This document shows, piece after piece, positions 37,061-47,378 of a DNA stretch of 64,000 nt. This DNA is from Methylotuvimicrobium buryatense 5G (lineage in GTDB: Bacteria; Pseudomonadota; Gammaproteobacteria; Methylococcales; Methylomonadaceae): positions 3,292,570-3,356,569 of the forward strand of contig NZ_KB455575.1 in NCBI RefSeq assembly GCF_000341735.1, read 5' to 3'. The first letter of the stretch is position 1. The number at the start of each line of letters is the position of its first letter. The position numbers and the translations under genes were made by a program. The notes under the pieces were generated by a model, which worked only from the letters and a program-made list of their open reading frames with translations, was not told the DNA's origin and did no database searches.

Positions 37061-37461
37061 GAACGTTGCGTCCAATAAGGCTTAAGTACCTGAATTGCGT
37101 CTAAAAACTGTTCGTAATCGACCGGCTTGAGAATATACCCGGAAATTCCTAAGTCGAAACAACGGTCGACATCATGCCTTTCTTTTGATGACGTCAGCAT
37201 CATGACCGGAATATTTCTGAATACCGGATGCTCTTTGAGATGTTTCAGGCATTCGTGACCATTCATCTTAGGCATGTTGATATCGAGCAAAATGATGGCC
37301 GGCAAGCCATGTTTAGGATTGCGTAAATACTCGAGCGCTTGTTCGCCGTCGTGCACGACCAACAATTCATTGAGTACGCCAAGTTTTTTGAAACTCCGCT
37401 GAACGGTCATCACATCGACCTGATCATCCTCGACCAAGAGAATGGGTTGTATGTTATTCAT
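37057..37461 (-). CDS. Single-domain response regulator (Rcp1/CheY-like)
   Basis: A 134-residue receiver domain with the acidic pair EDD at residues 11-13, phospho-acceptor Asp60 in ILLDINMPKMNG, Thr90 in MLTSS and Lys112 in ILKPVD. The pattern and length are those of Rcp1-like regulators that pair with phytochrome-type or hybrid histidine kinases. It overlaps the giant kinase gene by 8 bp and the GGDEF/EAL gene by 4 bp, so it is most likely the phosphate acceptor of that kinase. Confidence 0.93.
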   Translation of the reverse strand: MNNIQPILLVEDDQVDVMTVQRSFKKLGVLNELLVVHDGEQALEYLRNPKHGLPAIILLDINMPKMNGHECLKHLKEHPVFRNIPVMMLTSSKERHDVDRCFDLGISGYILKPVDYEQFLDAIQVLKPYWTQRS

Positions 37462-40400
37462 GTTGTGCGGTTTTCGGTATCGTAAACAAAAAATCGCAAC
37501 CGCAGCCCGGTTCGGACTCGATCCGGATGCGGCCGCCCCAGTTGTCGACTATTTTCTCGATTAGGCTTAATCCGATACCGGTGCTATCGGATTGATCCTT
37601 TGGCGCGAGTGTTTGAAACAGTTGGAAGATTTTCTCCTGATAGTGTCTTGGGATGCCCGGACCGTTGTCTTTGACGCTGAATTCCCAGCAGGACTCGTGT
37701 TCGCGGCAACTTATTTCAATAACCCCATGGCTTTTATCGTTATATTTAATCGCATTATCCAGTAAATTTTGAAAAACCTGAAATATTTTAAGCTTTTCTC
37801 CTACGATCGTCGGTAAGCCGGCTTGCATCTTGATTTCGATATGCGGCGGCGGTGCGATATGCTTAACCATTTCCATTAATAACACATTGATGTCGACTTG
37901 TTCGTCGGGTTCTTTGATGCGCCCAACCCGCGAATACTGCAAAATACCGTCGATCATCTCATGCATGCGTTTTGCCCGGCTTTGCAATAAGGCCATTTGC
38001 TCCTTGCCGTCATCGTCGAACGCATCACGGTAATCTTCGGCAATCCAGCCGGACAATTGATTGATCGCGCGTAAAGGCGCTTTTAAATCATGCGAGACGA
38101 CATAAGCAAAACTTTTCAGTTCTTCATTGGCTTTATTTAATGCCGAGGTCCGCGCGGCAACCCGTTGTTCAAGCTCCTTATTGAGCAAATTGATTTGCAG
38201 CTGGCTTTGTTTCATTTCTTCGATCAACAAAGTATTTTGCAGCGCAATCGCCGCTTGCGCGGTCAATAGCCGGGTCATTTCGATATCTTCGAGCGAGAAA
38301 ACCGATTTGATCAAACTGTTTTCCAGATACAAAACGCCCAGTACTTGTTGTTGCATTTGCAACGGCAAACACAATACCGATTTAAGTTGCCTACCCTGTA
38401 CCGTATCATCGGTTTTAAAATCGCCTTCGGCCGCGGCATTGTTCAAAACCACCAGTTCGGCGGTTCGGTAAACATAATTGACGATCGCAAGGCTAAGGGT
38501 CTCGGCCGGCAATTCGCTACCGTCGCGGATCTCGACTTCGACCCGGTCATGCTTGACGCCTTTCGCCAATTTTTTTAATTGCTGATTTTCGGCAATCAGC
38601 AAATAACCGGTTTTAGCCCCCAAGCGCGCCATTACCGATTCCATGATCGTCACCAGTAAGGGTTTGAAATCGAGTTGTTGCGTGATCGTTCGAGTCGCTC
38701 GAACCAAATAGTCGACATCGAGCAATTGCGCCAACGATTGCTCGGTCTGTTTACGTCTTTCGATAACCGTGAACGAATATTGCTTCGCCAATTGCGCCGT
38801 TTTGATTTCGGCGCCGCATTGCCGATAAATTTTAACGGCCCGATTCAAATGATACGAAGTATGATCGTGTTGCCTATCGAGCAACATCCGCCCCAGCCGC
38901 TCGTGTAAAAATGCCTCCAAAAATAGAAATTGCCGCGACTTGGCCGAATCGATCGCATCCAAGCCATATCGCCGCGCCTGACTAAAGTCATCGGCGTGAC
39001 AAGCCCGTTCCATCATCATGAACAGTAAATAGGGGGTGAGAATCGGTCCTAACGAAGACCAAACCTCGACCCGTTCGAAGCATTTCGACAGCAGATCATG
39101 TTCGTCTCCGTCCACTGTTCTATACAGTCTTAAACCGTTGACGTAGCGGAAAACATACCAGAGTCGATTGAGAATATTGTCGCTTAGGCCGCGTAAATAC
39201 GGCTCGGCCTTTGCCAGATAACCGGCCGCCTGCCGATAATCGCCGAGATAATGACTGCTTATTCCTTTTAAAGTGTAATATCCGCCGATCGACACGACAT
39301 GCTTGTCTTGCTCCCAACGTTTTAACTTGGCATCGATTTTCGCCTCGGTTAGCTTGTTTCGGCCGACATTCATTTCGTCGACCCAACCGGCCAATACGCT
39401 TTCGGCAAGCCCGAGCGATAACGACAGATTAAATTTTTTCGAAAAACGCCGGCATTCTTCGGCCACACTAATCACCTGATACAAATCGTTGCCGCGATGG
39501 ATCAAATGCCAAAGATAAGGCCCGTAGGACAAACCGGCGTTGTATAAATCGCCGCAATTTTTGCCGCGGTGAATATTTTGCTGACATTGCTGAATGATAT
39601 GCTCGGATGACCTTCGATTATGCATATTGGTCCATAATATGCCGTTGATTCCCTTGGTCGCACCGAAGGTATCGGGATAGCGCTCCGATAACGCGAGGCC
39701 GAGATCTTCGTATCGAAACGACATGTCGTATTTATCCTGACGCTGCAAATACAATCCGACCATCGAAAAACCGTAAATCACCGTTTCATCGACACCGCCG
39801 GCCAAACAGTTTTGCGTCGACTGAATCGCGGAAAGATACAATTGCGGCACCATGCCGGCCAAGTAATAATCCGGAATCAATTCGCTATAGATGCCGGTTT
39901 CGATCCGCGTCGCGCGATCGCCGCTGAGCGTAATATCGAGAATTTGCTGCCAAACATCGTCATGCCCTTGATGAATTTGTTCCAGAATGCTTCCTGCACG
40001 CCGCAAGGCCTCATTATCATCGTCCGGAATCGCGCGCCCAAAATAGCTCAAGCCGCGATTACCCAATTCAATCGCCTCTTTGAACTTGCCCATAGACGAC
40101 AGACTCGTGGTCTGCTCGTACAAACAGTCGACCCGGTCCAGATCGCTTTTCGCTTTTTCAATCAAGGTATTGAGTATCGCCTCCGAAGCCGGTTGATTGC
40201 CGAGCGCCATTTCGGTTCGTGCCAGATATTTATGCAAATCGAATAAAAATTCATAATCGCTGTCCCAGTCCGGATTGGGATACAAGGCTTTAGCTTGCGC
40301 AAAGAAAAAATTGGCGTTATCCATCGCCAGTGCTTTCATCGCGGCAATTCCGGCATGGTAATTAAACACGGCCTCTTGTTTAATCCGCTTCGCGCTGGGG

Positions 40401-42574
40401 TTTTGCGGACGACCGCCCTCCAAGTGTTCGACGACCGCGAATAAGTTCGGCTGCGTCTCAAGATCGGCGTTTTCGGGAATCGCTTCAATATAGGCCTGCG
40501 CAATGCGCTCATGAACGTCGCGTTTTTTCGTTTCATCCATGAAACTCTCGACCGCCGCTTGAACTTGGTCGTGAAAGAAATAGAGTTGATTTTTTTCACG
40601 CAACAAAATGTTATCGACAAAGGCTTCCGACAATGATTGATATAAAACCGACATTTCGATACCGGCGGCGCGCGCCAAATCTTCGGCTTGAAAGCGCGCG
40701 CCCAAACAGGCACCAATCATCAACAAGTCGAGCGTTTGACGAGTCAGCTTCGTAATTTTGTCCTTAAACAAATCCAAAGCCGTATCGGGAATTTCGGTAT
40801 GCCGTAAATGTTCGTCATCCCAGGTCCAAATGCCGTCATCGCCCAAATGCAAATGCCGGTAACTATGCAGCCAGCGTAAACTTTCATTGACGAACAACGG
40901 ATTACCCGCAGAGGTCTGAAATATGATCTCGGCCAATGCTTCGGTCCGAACCGGATAGGTATTGAGAATGTAGGCCGTCATCAAATTGACCTCATGCAAG
41001 CCCAAGGCATTTAGACGAATCTCCAACAACGGCCGGTCATCACGCTTGATGCGTTCGATCAAGCGATTCAATCGATGGCCGGTATCGACTTCGTTATGCC
41101 GGTATGCGCCCACCCAAAACAGCCAAGGATATTCCGCCGAATTGTCGAATAGACTTTCCAGGACATCGAAGGTTGCACCGTCGCACCATTGCAAATCGTC
41201 GATGAATAAGGTCAACGGATTTTCAGCGCTGGCCAAGGCAGCGATAAAACGTCCGATGGTATCGTTGAAACGATTGCGCGCTTCGACCGGCGGCAAATCG
41301 GCGACGTTCGGCTGCGGGCCAATGATCAATTCCAATTCCGGCACCAAGTCGATCATCAAGCGGCCGTTATCGCCCAATTGCTCGCCAATACGTTTTCGCC
41401 AGTAGTCGATCCTATCCTTATCTTCGGACAAAAAGGTTTTGATCAAGCTCGTGAAGGCTTGTATCAAGGTGCTGTAAGGTATGTGTTTTTTAAACTGGTC
41501 GAACTTACCCGATGTGAAATAGCCGGAATGCGCGACGATCGGTAGTTGCAGTTCTTGAATCAGCCGGGTCTTCCCGATACCCGACCAACCGGAAATTAAT
41601 GCAGCGCGAAAGACGCCCGAGCAGACTTTGTTGAATTCGCCCAATAATTGCTTCTTTTCCTTGTCTCGACCAACCATTACCGAAGGGATCGTAATCCGGT
41701 TGCTGAAATCGCGCTGCTTTAATACGAAATCGTCGATACGCCGTTCCATCTGCCATTGCGTCAAACAAATGCGCAGATCGTTGGCGAGGCCGGATGCGGT
41801 TTGATAGCGTTTTTCGGGTGCTTTTTCCAAAAGCAATGCAATAATATTGCTTAAGGCTGTCGGAATTAGCGGGTCGATTTGATGTAAGGGCTCCGGCGTT
41901 TCGGCAAGATGCGAATGAACGATTGCGATCGGATCGTTAAATGAAAACGGTGCCTTACCGGTTAGACAGGCATAAAGCACCATGCCCAAAGAATACAAAT
42001 CGGTTGCATAATTCACCGTGTATTTGATGCGCCCGGTCTGTTCCGGCGAAAGATAAGGCAGGGTCTGTGTCCGAAAATGCGGATCGTAGATAAAATGACT
42101 GACCTGATTGATATCGAGGATACGAATGTCGTCGATTATTTGGACGGATAAATTATCCGACCGTATCAAAATATTAGTCGGCTTGATACTTTTGTGAATA
42201 TGCCCGGCTTTATGGATTTCTTCGAGCCGTTCGGCCAGCGCTACGGCGATCGTCAGCACACGTTCGATATCCGGTTCCGAACCTACCGACAAACATTCGG
42301 ATAACGGTTTAGCATCGAGATAAAGCTGACGCAAAACAAGCCTGCCGTTTTCCCTGCTGAGGATTTCCGGAATTATGCTATGCGGCAAGGCCAACTGACT
42401 GAGCAAGTCGATTTGTTGCCGAACATAATCGCCAATACCCTTCACGCAAAAACGTAGCTTGATATCCTTTAAAACGACTAACTGCGAAGTGCTTACATGC
42501 TGCGCTTTAAAAACATTTGCGTGCATACTTTCGCCGAGCTTTTCGAGGATACTGTGATTTAAAATTTGGGTCAT
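37454..42574 (-). CDS. Kinase-like/AAA-ATPase/GAF/histidine kinase multidomain sensor
   Basis: A 1706-residue protein of the large serine/threonine-kinase-like sensor family. Order: eukaryotic-like kinase domain (about 5-270), a STAND-type AAA domain with Walker A GWSGIGKT at 329-336 and LFIDDLQWCDG as Walker B, a long helical repeat region, a GAF domain before the histidine kinase, and a DHp-HATPase module with the phospho-acceptor His1495 in VVSHDLKAP, N-box NLLDNAIKYN and G-box DNGPGIP. The kinase-like domain keeps Lys36 and Asp148 but has HKS (127-129) in place of HRD and DDI in place of DFG, so it is probably a pseudokinase. No membrane segment is evident, so it is cytoplasmic. It heads a three-gene operon with two response regulators. 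Confidence 0.92.
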   Translation of the reverse strand: MTQILNHSILEKLGESMHANVFKAQHVSTSQLVVLKDIKLRFCVKGIGDYVRQQIDLLSQLALPHSIIPEILSRENGRLVLRQLYLDAKPLSECLSVGSEPDIERVLTIAVALAERLEEIHKAGHIHKSIKPTNILIRSDNLSVQIIDDIRILDINQVSHFIYDPHFRTQTLPYLSPEQTGRIKYTVNYATDLYSLGMVLYACLTGKAPFSFNDPIAIVHSHLAETPEPLHQIDPLIPTALSNIIALLLEKAPEKRYQTASGLANDLRICLTQWQMERRIDDFVLKQRDFSNRITIPSVMVGRDKEKKQLLGEFNKVCSGVFRAALISGWSGIGKTRLIQELQLPIVAHSGYFTSGKFDQFKKHIPYSTLIQAFTSLIKTFLSEDKDRIDYWRKRIGEQLGDNGRLMIDLVPELELIIGPQPNVADLPPVEARNRFNDTIGRFIAALASAENPLTLFIDDLQWCDGATFDVLESLFDNSAEYPWLFWVGAYRHNEVDTGHRLNRLIERIKRDDRPLLEIRLNALGLHEVNLMTAYILNTYPVRTEALAEIIFQTSAGNPLFVNESLRWLHSYRHLHLGDDGIWTWDDEHLRHTEIPDTALDLFKDKITKLTRQTLDLLMIGACLGARFQAEDLARAAGIEMSVLYQSLSEAFVDNILLREKNQLYFFHDQVQAAVESFMDETKKRDVHERIAQAYIEAIPENADLETQPNLFAVVEHLEGGRPQNPSAKRIKQEAVFNYHAGIAAMKALAMDNANFFFAQAKALYPNPDWDSDYEFLFDLHKYLARTEMALGNQPASEAILNTLIEKAKSDLDRVDCLYEQTTSLSSMGKFKEAIELGNRGLSYFGRAIPDDDNEALRRAGSILEQIHQGHDDVWQQILDITLSGDRATRIETGIYSELIPDYYLAGMVPQLYLSAIQSTQNCLAGGVDETVIYGFSMVGLYLQRQDKYDMSFRYEDLGLALSERYPDTFGATKGINGILWTNMHNRRSSEHIIQQCQQNIHRGKNCGDLYNAGLSYGPYLWHLIHRGNDLYQVISVAEECRRFSKKFNLSLSLGLAESVLAGWVDEMNVGRNKLTEAKIDAKLKRWEQDKHVVSIGGYYTLKGISSHYLGDYRQAAGYLAKAEPYLRGLSDNILNRLWYVFRYVNGLRLYRTVDGDEHDLLSKCFERVEVWSSLGPILTPYLLFMMMERACHADDFSQARRYGLDAIDSAKSRQFLFLEAFLHERLGRMLLDRQHDHTSYHLNRAVKIYRQCGAEIKTAQLAKQYSFTVIERRKQTEQSLAQLLDVDYLVRATRTITQQLDFKPLLVTIMESVMARLGAKTGYLLIAENQQLKKLAKGVKHDRVEVEIRDGSELPAETLSLAIVNYVYRTAELVVLNNAAAEGDFKTDDTVQGRQLKSVLCLPLQMQQQVLGVLYLENSLIKSVFSLEDIEMTRLLTAQAAIALQNTLLIEEMKQSQLQINLLNKELEQRVAARTSALNKANEELKSFAYVVSHDLKAPLRAINQLSGWIAEDYRDAFDDDGKEQMALLQSRAKRMHEMIDGILQYSRVGRIKEPDEQVDINVLLMEMVKHIAPPPHIEIKMQAGLPTIVGEKLKIFQVFQNLLDNAIKYNDKSHGVIEISCREHESCWEFSVKDNGPGIPRHYQEKIFQLFQTLAPKDQSDSTGIGLSLIEKIVDNWGGRIRIESEPGCGCDFLFTIPKTAQHE

Positions 42575-42668
42575 GCCATTAGGGGAATCATTGCGGGTTA
42601 GAAAAAATACCTAGGGCATAACGACTATAGCATTTTCCTGAACAATGTCAGGGTTTTATCGACTTTGG

Positions 42669-42967
42669 CAGCAATTCCCAATTTGGAGATCAAAAAGGGT
42701 GTGGGGTATGCTTGGCGAGGATGTCGGCAGCAGGGCAGATTTTTGCTCCTCGGCAATTGCTGAGTTACATGGATGTAATGAATGCAGAAAATGCAGGAGC
42801 ATTTTTCTGCCCTGCATCGCCTAAAGCGCCTACTGTTGGTGCCCTACTACACGCCATCCTTGGCGTTCGAGCTGCCGCCAAGCCCCCATGGATGGGTTTA
42901 CGGCGTTCCTCGACAGGTATACCCCACACCCTAAAATCGGCGAAACCGCTCAAACTGGGAATTGCTG
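42669..42967. mobile_element. CAGCAATTCCCA-ended element, copy 2, with 9-bp target duplication
   Basis: The 299-bp non-coding element has ends CAGCAATTCCC and GGGAATTGCTG with the longer inner inverted pair GGGTGTGGGGTATGC / GTATACCCCACACCC. It is flanked by the direct repeat CGACTTTGG at 42660-42668 and 42968-42976. This shows that the element moved by transposition into the space upstream of the multidomain kinase gene. Flanks 42575-42659 and 42977-43070 hold no gene. Confidence 0.88.
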
Positions 42968-43070
42968 CGACTTTGGTATCATAGAGCTCTCAAGCCTAAA
43001 ACAGATAGCTACCCGCTCAACCGGAATTTTTCGTAATCTACATGGTTATCACAAACTTACAGGAAGCCTC

Positions 43071-43553
43071 ATGTCGAGTCACCATTCTTTACAACACAGC
43101 AATAACGATCTTAAACTTCATTGGACCATCGCCGGGCTGACTCTTACCACCGTAGCGGCCTATTTGATTTTTTGCCATGTAGCCGGCGAACAATGGCGGA
43201 TTAATCTTCCGGAAGATCAACGCGTCCTGATTCGTACCCTCTTTTATGTGTTGGCCATTATCGGTTTTCCGGTGACCAATCTGCTCCGCCATATTCAATT
43301 GCGTCTAAACCAAACCATGCCCGGGCCAAAGCCGGCCAAACAGCGCTATTTGCTTACCGTGATCGTATCGATGGGACTGGCCGAAACTGTCGCTTTGATG
43401 GGTTTGGCGATATTCCTGCTGGGAGACGATTACAACACCCTTTATATTTTTACCGCGTTGTCGGTTTTGGCCGTGTTCCTGTACCGCCCGAAAGCCGATG
43501 AATATCGGGAAATAATGGTCGCGCTGGCAAGCAGGGAAGACGATGACGATTAA
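43071..43553 (+). CDS. Predicted membrane protein of unknown function
   Basis: A 160-residue protein with a likely start at the ATG at 43071, preceded by AGGAAG; the frame extends upstream only through repeat sequence. It has a His- and Asn-rich hydrophilic N terminus (SSHHSLQHSNNDLKLHW), then four hydrophobic segments (about residues 20-37, 55-75, 93-115 and 121-137), and ends DDDD. I do not recognise the family. It converges with the Ser/Thr kinase gene 5 bp downstream, in a cluster of signalling genes. Confidence 0.75.
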   Translation: MSSHHSLQHSNNDLKLHWTIAGLTLTTVAAYLIFCHVAGEQWRINLPEDQRVLIRTLFYVLAIIGFPVTNLLRHIQLRLNQTMPGPKPAKQRYLLTVIVSMGLAETVALMGLAIFLLGDDYNTLYIFTALSVLAVFLYRPKADEYREIMVALASREDDDD

Positions 43554-43558
43554 TACGC

Positions 43559-45193
43559 TCAGCGAATGGTAAATTCCAGTGTTTTGATGACGACTTGGTA
43601 GGTTTCTTTGAGTTTTTCCGGGTTAAATACGTCAATGAGGTCGATCGGCAAAGCATCGGGGCTTGCTATCGCGATCACTTGATCGATACCTTTCGGCTCT
43701 CCGATATCGATTGTAAAATCGCCCTCTTCCGGCGGGATGCGGTAGCGCTTGCCGGGAAGACTGTAATTGTCTTCCTGATAGGGATTGGGATATACCCAAC
43801 CCACGGCACCCGCCGCATCGATTACGGCGATGTAGACATACAAGGCTTGCTCGACCTGAAAATCGACTATTAAACTTTCTCCGATTTTAAAGTCGGTTTT
43901 GTTGATCGAGATAGAGAAGATATGTTCGGGTAATGAATTTTGTTCTATTTGACCGCTTGGCGGTGTTGACACTTCGGAAGTTTGCCCATCGGCGACCGTC
44001 TCCTCTGCGTCAAGCTGCGCAGCGGTTTTATCGATCGGCACTTCGGTTAGAGCTTCGTTTTCCGGTTTTTCGATCGAATACCGCTGCCAATAGGGCCGAA
44101 TCATCGCCGCCGCCCCCAGAAATATCGCCGCCAGCAAGACATAATACAAAGCCTGGTAAGGCTTGTTCCGCGATTCCAAACCTTTTAAAAACGCTTCAAC
44201 ACTATCGATTCGATCTTCGCGCTTGAACTGTAGCCCCTTCTTCAATGCATTCCATTGCCGGGCATTGAGCGATCGTATCGCTTTGGGGCGGACCTTTTTT
44301 TGCAAACAATCGTCGGCACGCTGCCGGTTGAACGGATGAAAGCCGGCGAACAATTCATAAGCCACGCAAGCCAACGCATAAATATCGTCCCGAGGGTCCG
44401 GCTTTTCCCCATGCAACATTTCCAGCGTTGCATAAGCCGGCGTCATGCCGCCAAGCACGCCGGCATCGAAACTTCCCACCCGGGAAAAATTCTGTAGCCG
44501 TGCGATACCGAAATCCAATATTTTGACTCGATTATGGATATCGATGAATATGTTGGAGGGCTTAAAATCCGAATGGATAATCCCTTTTGCATGCGCATGG
44601 CTCAATGCAGCGCAAATTTGCCTAATAATCGCCAATGCTTCGGACTGTTCGAGTCCCGCCGGATGGTTTTTGACGATTTTGTCCAGCGTAACGCCTTCCA
44701 GATATTCCATCGTCATGAATACGATCGGACCGTCTCTGTCGAAATCGTAAACGGTCAAAATATTCGGATGCGCCAGCGATTGGGTTTTTCTGGCTTCGCT
44801 ATGCATGGCCTTCAATAATTCGGGATTGGCCCTGAACTCGTCATTCAGCACCTTGACCGCAATAAAGGCTGAATTGCCGGCTTCGATATCGCGCCGGTCC
44901 AAGGCTTTATAAACACTACCCATGCCCCCCGTTCCGATTTTCTCCAAAAGGTCATAGCGATTTTTCAATACCGAGCCCGAACCCGGAGTGACTGAGCCGT
45001 CGGCATAAGGACTGCTATCGTCAAAACCGGTCGCTGTTTTACCGATTCCGCCGGTCGTTCCGAAGAGTTCGTGCTGCGTTCGAGCCGAATATAAATCCGA
45101 ATTGCCCGTTTCTCGACGCGGCTTTTGTTGAATGATGGTTTCATCCGACTCTTTAGTTCGGTTGACGGCTGATTCTTTAGGATCTCGATCCAT
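43559..45193 (-). CDS. Serine/threonine protein kinase with C-terminal DUF4384 domain
   Basis: A 544-residue protein. The N-terminal ~90 residues are low complexity. The kinase domain follows with KIGTGGMGSVYKALDRR (glycine loop), AVKVLNDEF (ATP Lys), HSDFKPSNIF (catalytic loop, HSD in place of HRD but Asp kept) and VKILDFGIAR (DFG intact), so it should be active. A transmembrane helix lies near LYYVLLAAIFLGAAAM. The C-terminal domain (FKIGESLIVDFQVEQALYVY) is DUF4384-like and probably periplasmic. I start at the ATG at 45191-45193; an upstream TTG is possible. The cyclase gene is 46 bp upstream in the same direction. Confidence 0.9.
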   Translation of the reverse strand: MDRDPKESAVNRTKESDETIIQQKPRRETGNSDLYSARTQHELFGTTGGIGKTATGFDDSSPYADGSVTPGSGSVLKNRYDLLEKIGTGGMGSVYKALDRRDIEAGNSAFIAVKVLNDEFRANPELLKAMHSEARKTQSLAHPNILTVYDFDRDGPIVFMTMEYLEGVTLDKIVKNHPAGLEQSEALAIIRQICAALSHAHAKGIIHSDFKPSNIFIDIHNRVKILDFGIARLQNFSRVGSFDAGVLGGMTPAYATLEMLHGEKPDPRDDIYALACVAYELFAGFHPFNRQRADDCLQKKVRPKAIRSLNARQWNALKKGLQFKREDRIDSVEAFLKGLESRNKPYQALYYVLLAAIFLGAAAMIRPYWQRYSIEKPENEALTEVPIDKTAAQLDAEETVADGQTSEVSTPPSGQIEQNSLPEHIFSISINKTDFKIGESLIVDFQVEQALYVYIAVIDAAGAVGWVYPNPYQEDNYSLPGKRYRIPPEEGDFTIDIGEPKGIDQVIAIASPDALPIDLIDVFNPEKLKETYQVVIKTLEFTIR

Positions 45194-45239
45194 GGTTCGG
45201 TATGTGTTTGATGTCAATGAGTCGGGGAATGCGCCGGAA

Positions 45240-47378
45240 TCATTTTTCGTCCAAATGCCAGACGCCGTCGGCGCCCAATAAGCGTCTTTCCAGCCATTTC
45301 GTTATTGTGCTTCGGTCCTTTCGGTAAACTTCGGGGCATTCCGATGTCGCCGAACTGTGCGTTTCGATGCCTGCCAACCAGTTTTCCCAAGCAGCAATCG
45401 CATCCGGCGAAAAACGCGAGTCGCCGGCATGGCCCACGGCATATAAGGTTGCCGGTTCGTTCCTGCCCTTGACTTGCAGGCGCCCTAAGCGCCGAACCGG
45501 ATAATTCAATTGCCGCGCCGCGCCGATAAAGTCTTCGGTGACGATGATCTCGGTATTGAACAAGCGGGTCAGGCTTTCCACTCGCGCGGCCAGATTCATT
45601 GGATCGCCCAAAATGCCGAATTTTCTGACGCCTTTTTTCGGCCCCAGATCGCCCATCACCACCGAGCCCGCAGTCAAGCCGACACCGGCGTCGATAATCG
45701 CATGAATCCGTTTGAGCACATCGGCTTCAATTTTTCGATCATAGCGCTCTTCGAGCGTCGCAAAAAAACGTTTTTGCAATGTGACCAATTCCAACGCGGC
45801 CTGCAATGCATTGGCGCATGCTGCTATATTTTCCCCTTCATTGTATTGATAGGGCCAATAATAACAAACCATATCGCCGACATAATCTTCCAGCCAGCCA
45901 TTGTATTTATCTTGAAGAATCAATGAGGTTTCGCTCAAATAATCGTTCATTAGATTCAGCACTTCGGCCGGATCCTTAATGAAGCCGGTCACGGTCGTAT
46001 ACCCGGCCAAATCGCTCATCAATACCAGCGCGAATCGACGCCGGTTTTGAAAGGTTTCGTTAGGTTTCAAGCTTATCAATAAATTATGAATTTGCCTCGG
46101 CATATAATTGATAATCAGCTTGCCTTCCCGCGAACCGATGATCAAATGCATCCCTATCGTTTGGCCGACACCGGCGATAAAAACGATCATACTTGTCGTT
46201 ACCGGCCAAAGTTGAACCAAATCGTTCAAATAGCACAAGGATCCGACAGCAGTAATAAACAAGCCGCCGATAAACCAAACAAAGCTCTGCTTCAAATAAG
46301 CGCCCGATAGGACGCCGATCAAGGCCGCTATCAAAAACAATGCCGCTTTTACCGGTAACGCGGGCGCTCTCGGATGATCTCGATTCAGTAGCGTCTCGAC
46401 CGCATCGACCAAAAACTGCGCTCCGTGAGTCGGCAAATGAGGGCCGAACAAACCCGTCGTCATCGGCGTTACCAACACGTCGGTAGCTTCGTCGGGTGCA
46501 GTCAACTGAAACACGGCTACTTTATCCCTCAATAACGCGGCAGTCCGCTCTGCAATTTCGCTATCGCAAGACGCCAAGCGACTGACCGGTATCATCGGCC
46601 TATTGCCTTCTTCGGATATGACGAACTGCGGCTTGCTCAACCGTATTCGGCGGCATGGACGGCGGCCGTCGCATAGTTCATCATCGGGTCCGTGTAAATA
46701 ATCGTCGCCGGTATTTTGCGGAAGGATAAATCGAGTCAGTGCAACGACGGCATGATCCGGGCTCAAATCCAACCATCGTGAGATGGGGCTGTTATTTTTA
46801 GAGACCAAACGGTCGCTTGCTACCAAACCGTTTTCGGGTACTGCGAAAGCGGCCTCCAAGCCGTACAGTAAGAAATCGGGAAGCGCTTCTTGACCGCTAA
46901 AATAGGGAGCAATTTTGAAATGTTCTATAGCAAAGGCCGGCATTTGCAAAGGCGCGTTGCCTAATTCGCTATTACTCATTCGGCATTCGCCGGTAGGGGA
47001 AGCAGCACATCGAGGCTGCGACCATTGCACGGCGCCGGGCGATTCGATACAAGCGGCATAAGGCATTCTGCCTTCCATTTCTTTCGAAACAACCGCGTCG
47101 AGAAAAACGCCCTTACCGCCAGCGGCAATAATTCGTTCCGTAGCTTTGGCAAAAAGGGGTAAAGCCTGTTTACGGCCCACATCAATCGGGACGCCGTGAT
47201 CCAAAACCACAACCGCAGTGTATCGCCATTCTTCTCGGGCTTGAAAGACCAACGCGGAATCGTGTATCCAGTCGTCGATAGCGGTACCGGCCAAGCGATC
47301 CAAAATCAAGCCGGCCAAAAATGCCGCTGCGATTAGCGGTATCAACACAATCCATCGGTTGATCGGTAAATCAAGCAT
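45240..47378 (-). CDS. CHASE2-domain class III adenylate/guanylate cyclase
   Basis: A 712-residue membrane cyclase. One N-terminal helix (WIVLIPLIAAAFLAGLIL), then an extracytoplasmic CHASE2 sensor (about residues 30-350), three further helices (about 365-440) and a cytosolic class III cyclase domain beginning ALVLMSDLAGYT with the metal Asp, then GWLEDYVGDMVCYYW and FGILGDPMNLAARVESL. The product is probably cAMP. I start at the ATG at 47376-47378, whose A is the last base of the upstream gene's TGA (TGATG overlap); a TTG lies upstream. The Crp/Fnr gene 1.8 kb away is a possible downstream reader. Confidence 0.93.
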   Translation of the reverse strand: MLDLPINRWIVLIPLIAAAFLAGLILDRLAGTAIDDWIHDSALVFQAREEWRYTAVVVLDHGVPIDVGRKQALPLFAKATERIIAAGGKGVFLDAVVSKEMEGRMPYAACIESPGAVQWSQPRCAASPTGECRMSNSELGNAPLQMPAFAIEHFKIAPYFSGQEALPDFLLYGLEAAFAVPENGLVASDRLVSKNNSPISRWLDLSPDHAVVALTRFILPQNTGDDYLHGPDDELCDGRRPCRRIRLSKPQFVISEEGNRPMIPVSRLASCDSEIAERTAALLRDKVAVFQLTAPDEATDVLVTPMTTGLFGPHLPTHGAQFLVDAVETLLNRDHPRAPALPVKAALFLIAALIGVLSGAYLKQSFVWFIGGLFITAVGSLCYLNDLVQLWPVTTSMIVFIAGVGQTIGMHLIIGSREGKLIINYMPRQIHNLLISLKPNETFQNRRRFALVLMSDLAGYTTVTGFIKDPAEVLNLMNDYLSETSLILQDKYNGWLEDYVGDMVCYYWPYQYNEGENIAACANALQAALELVTLQKRFFATLEERYDRKIEADVLKRIHAIIDAGVGLTAGSVVMGDLGPKKGVRKFGILGDPMNLAARVESLTRLFNTEIIVTEDFIGAARQLNYPVRRLGRLQVKGRNEPATLYAVGHAGDSRFSPDAIAAWENWLAGIETHSSATSECPEVYRKDRSTITKWLERRLLGADGVWHLDEK

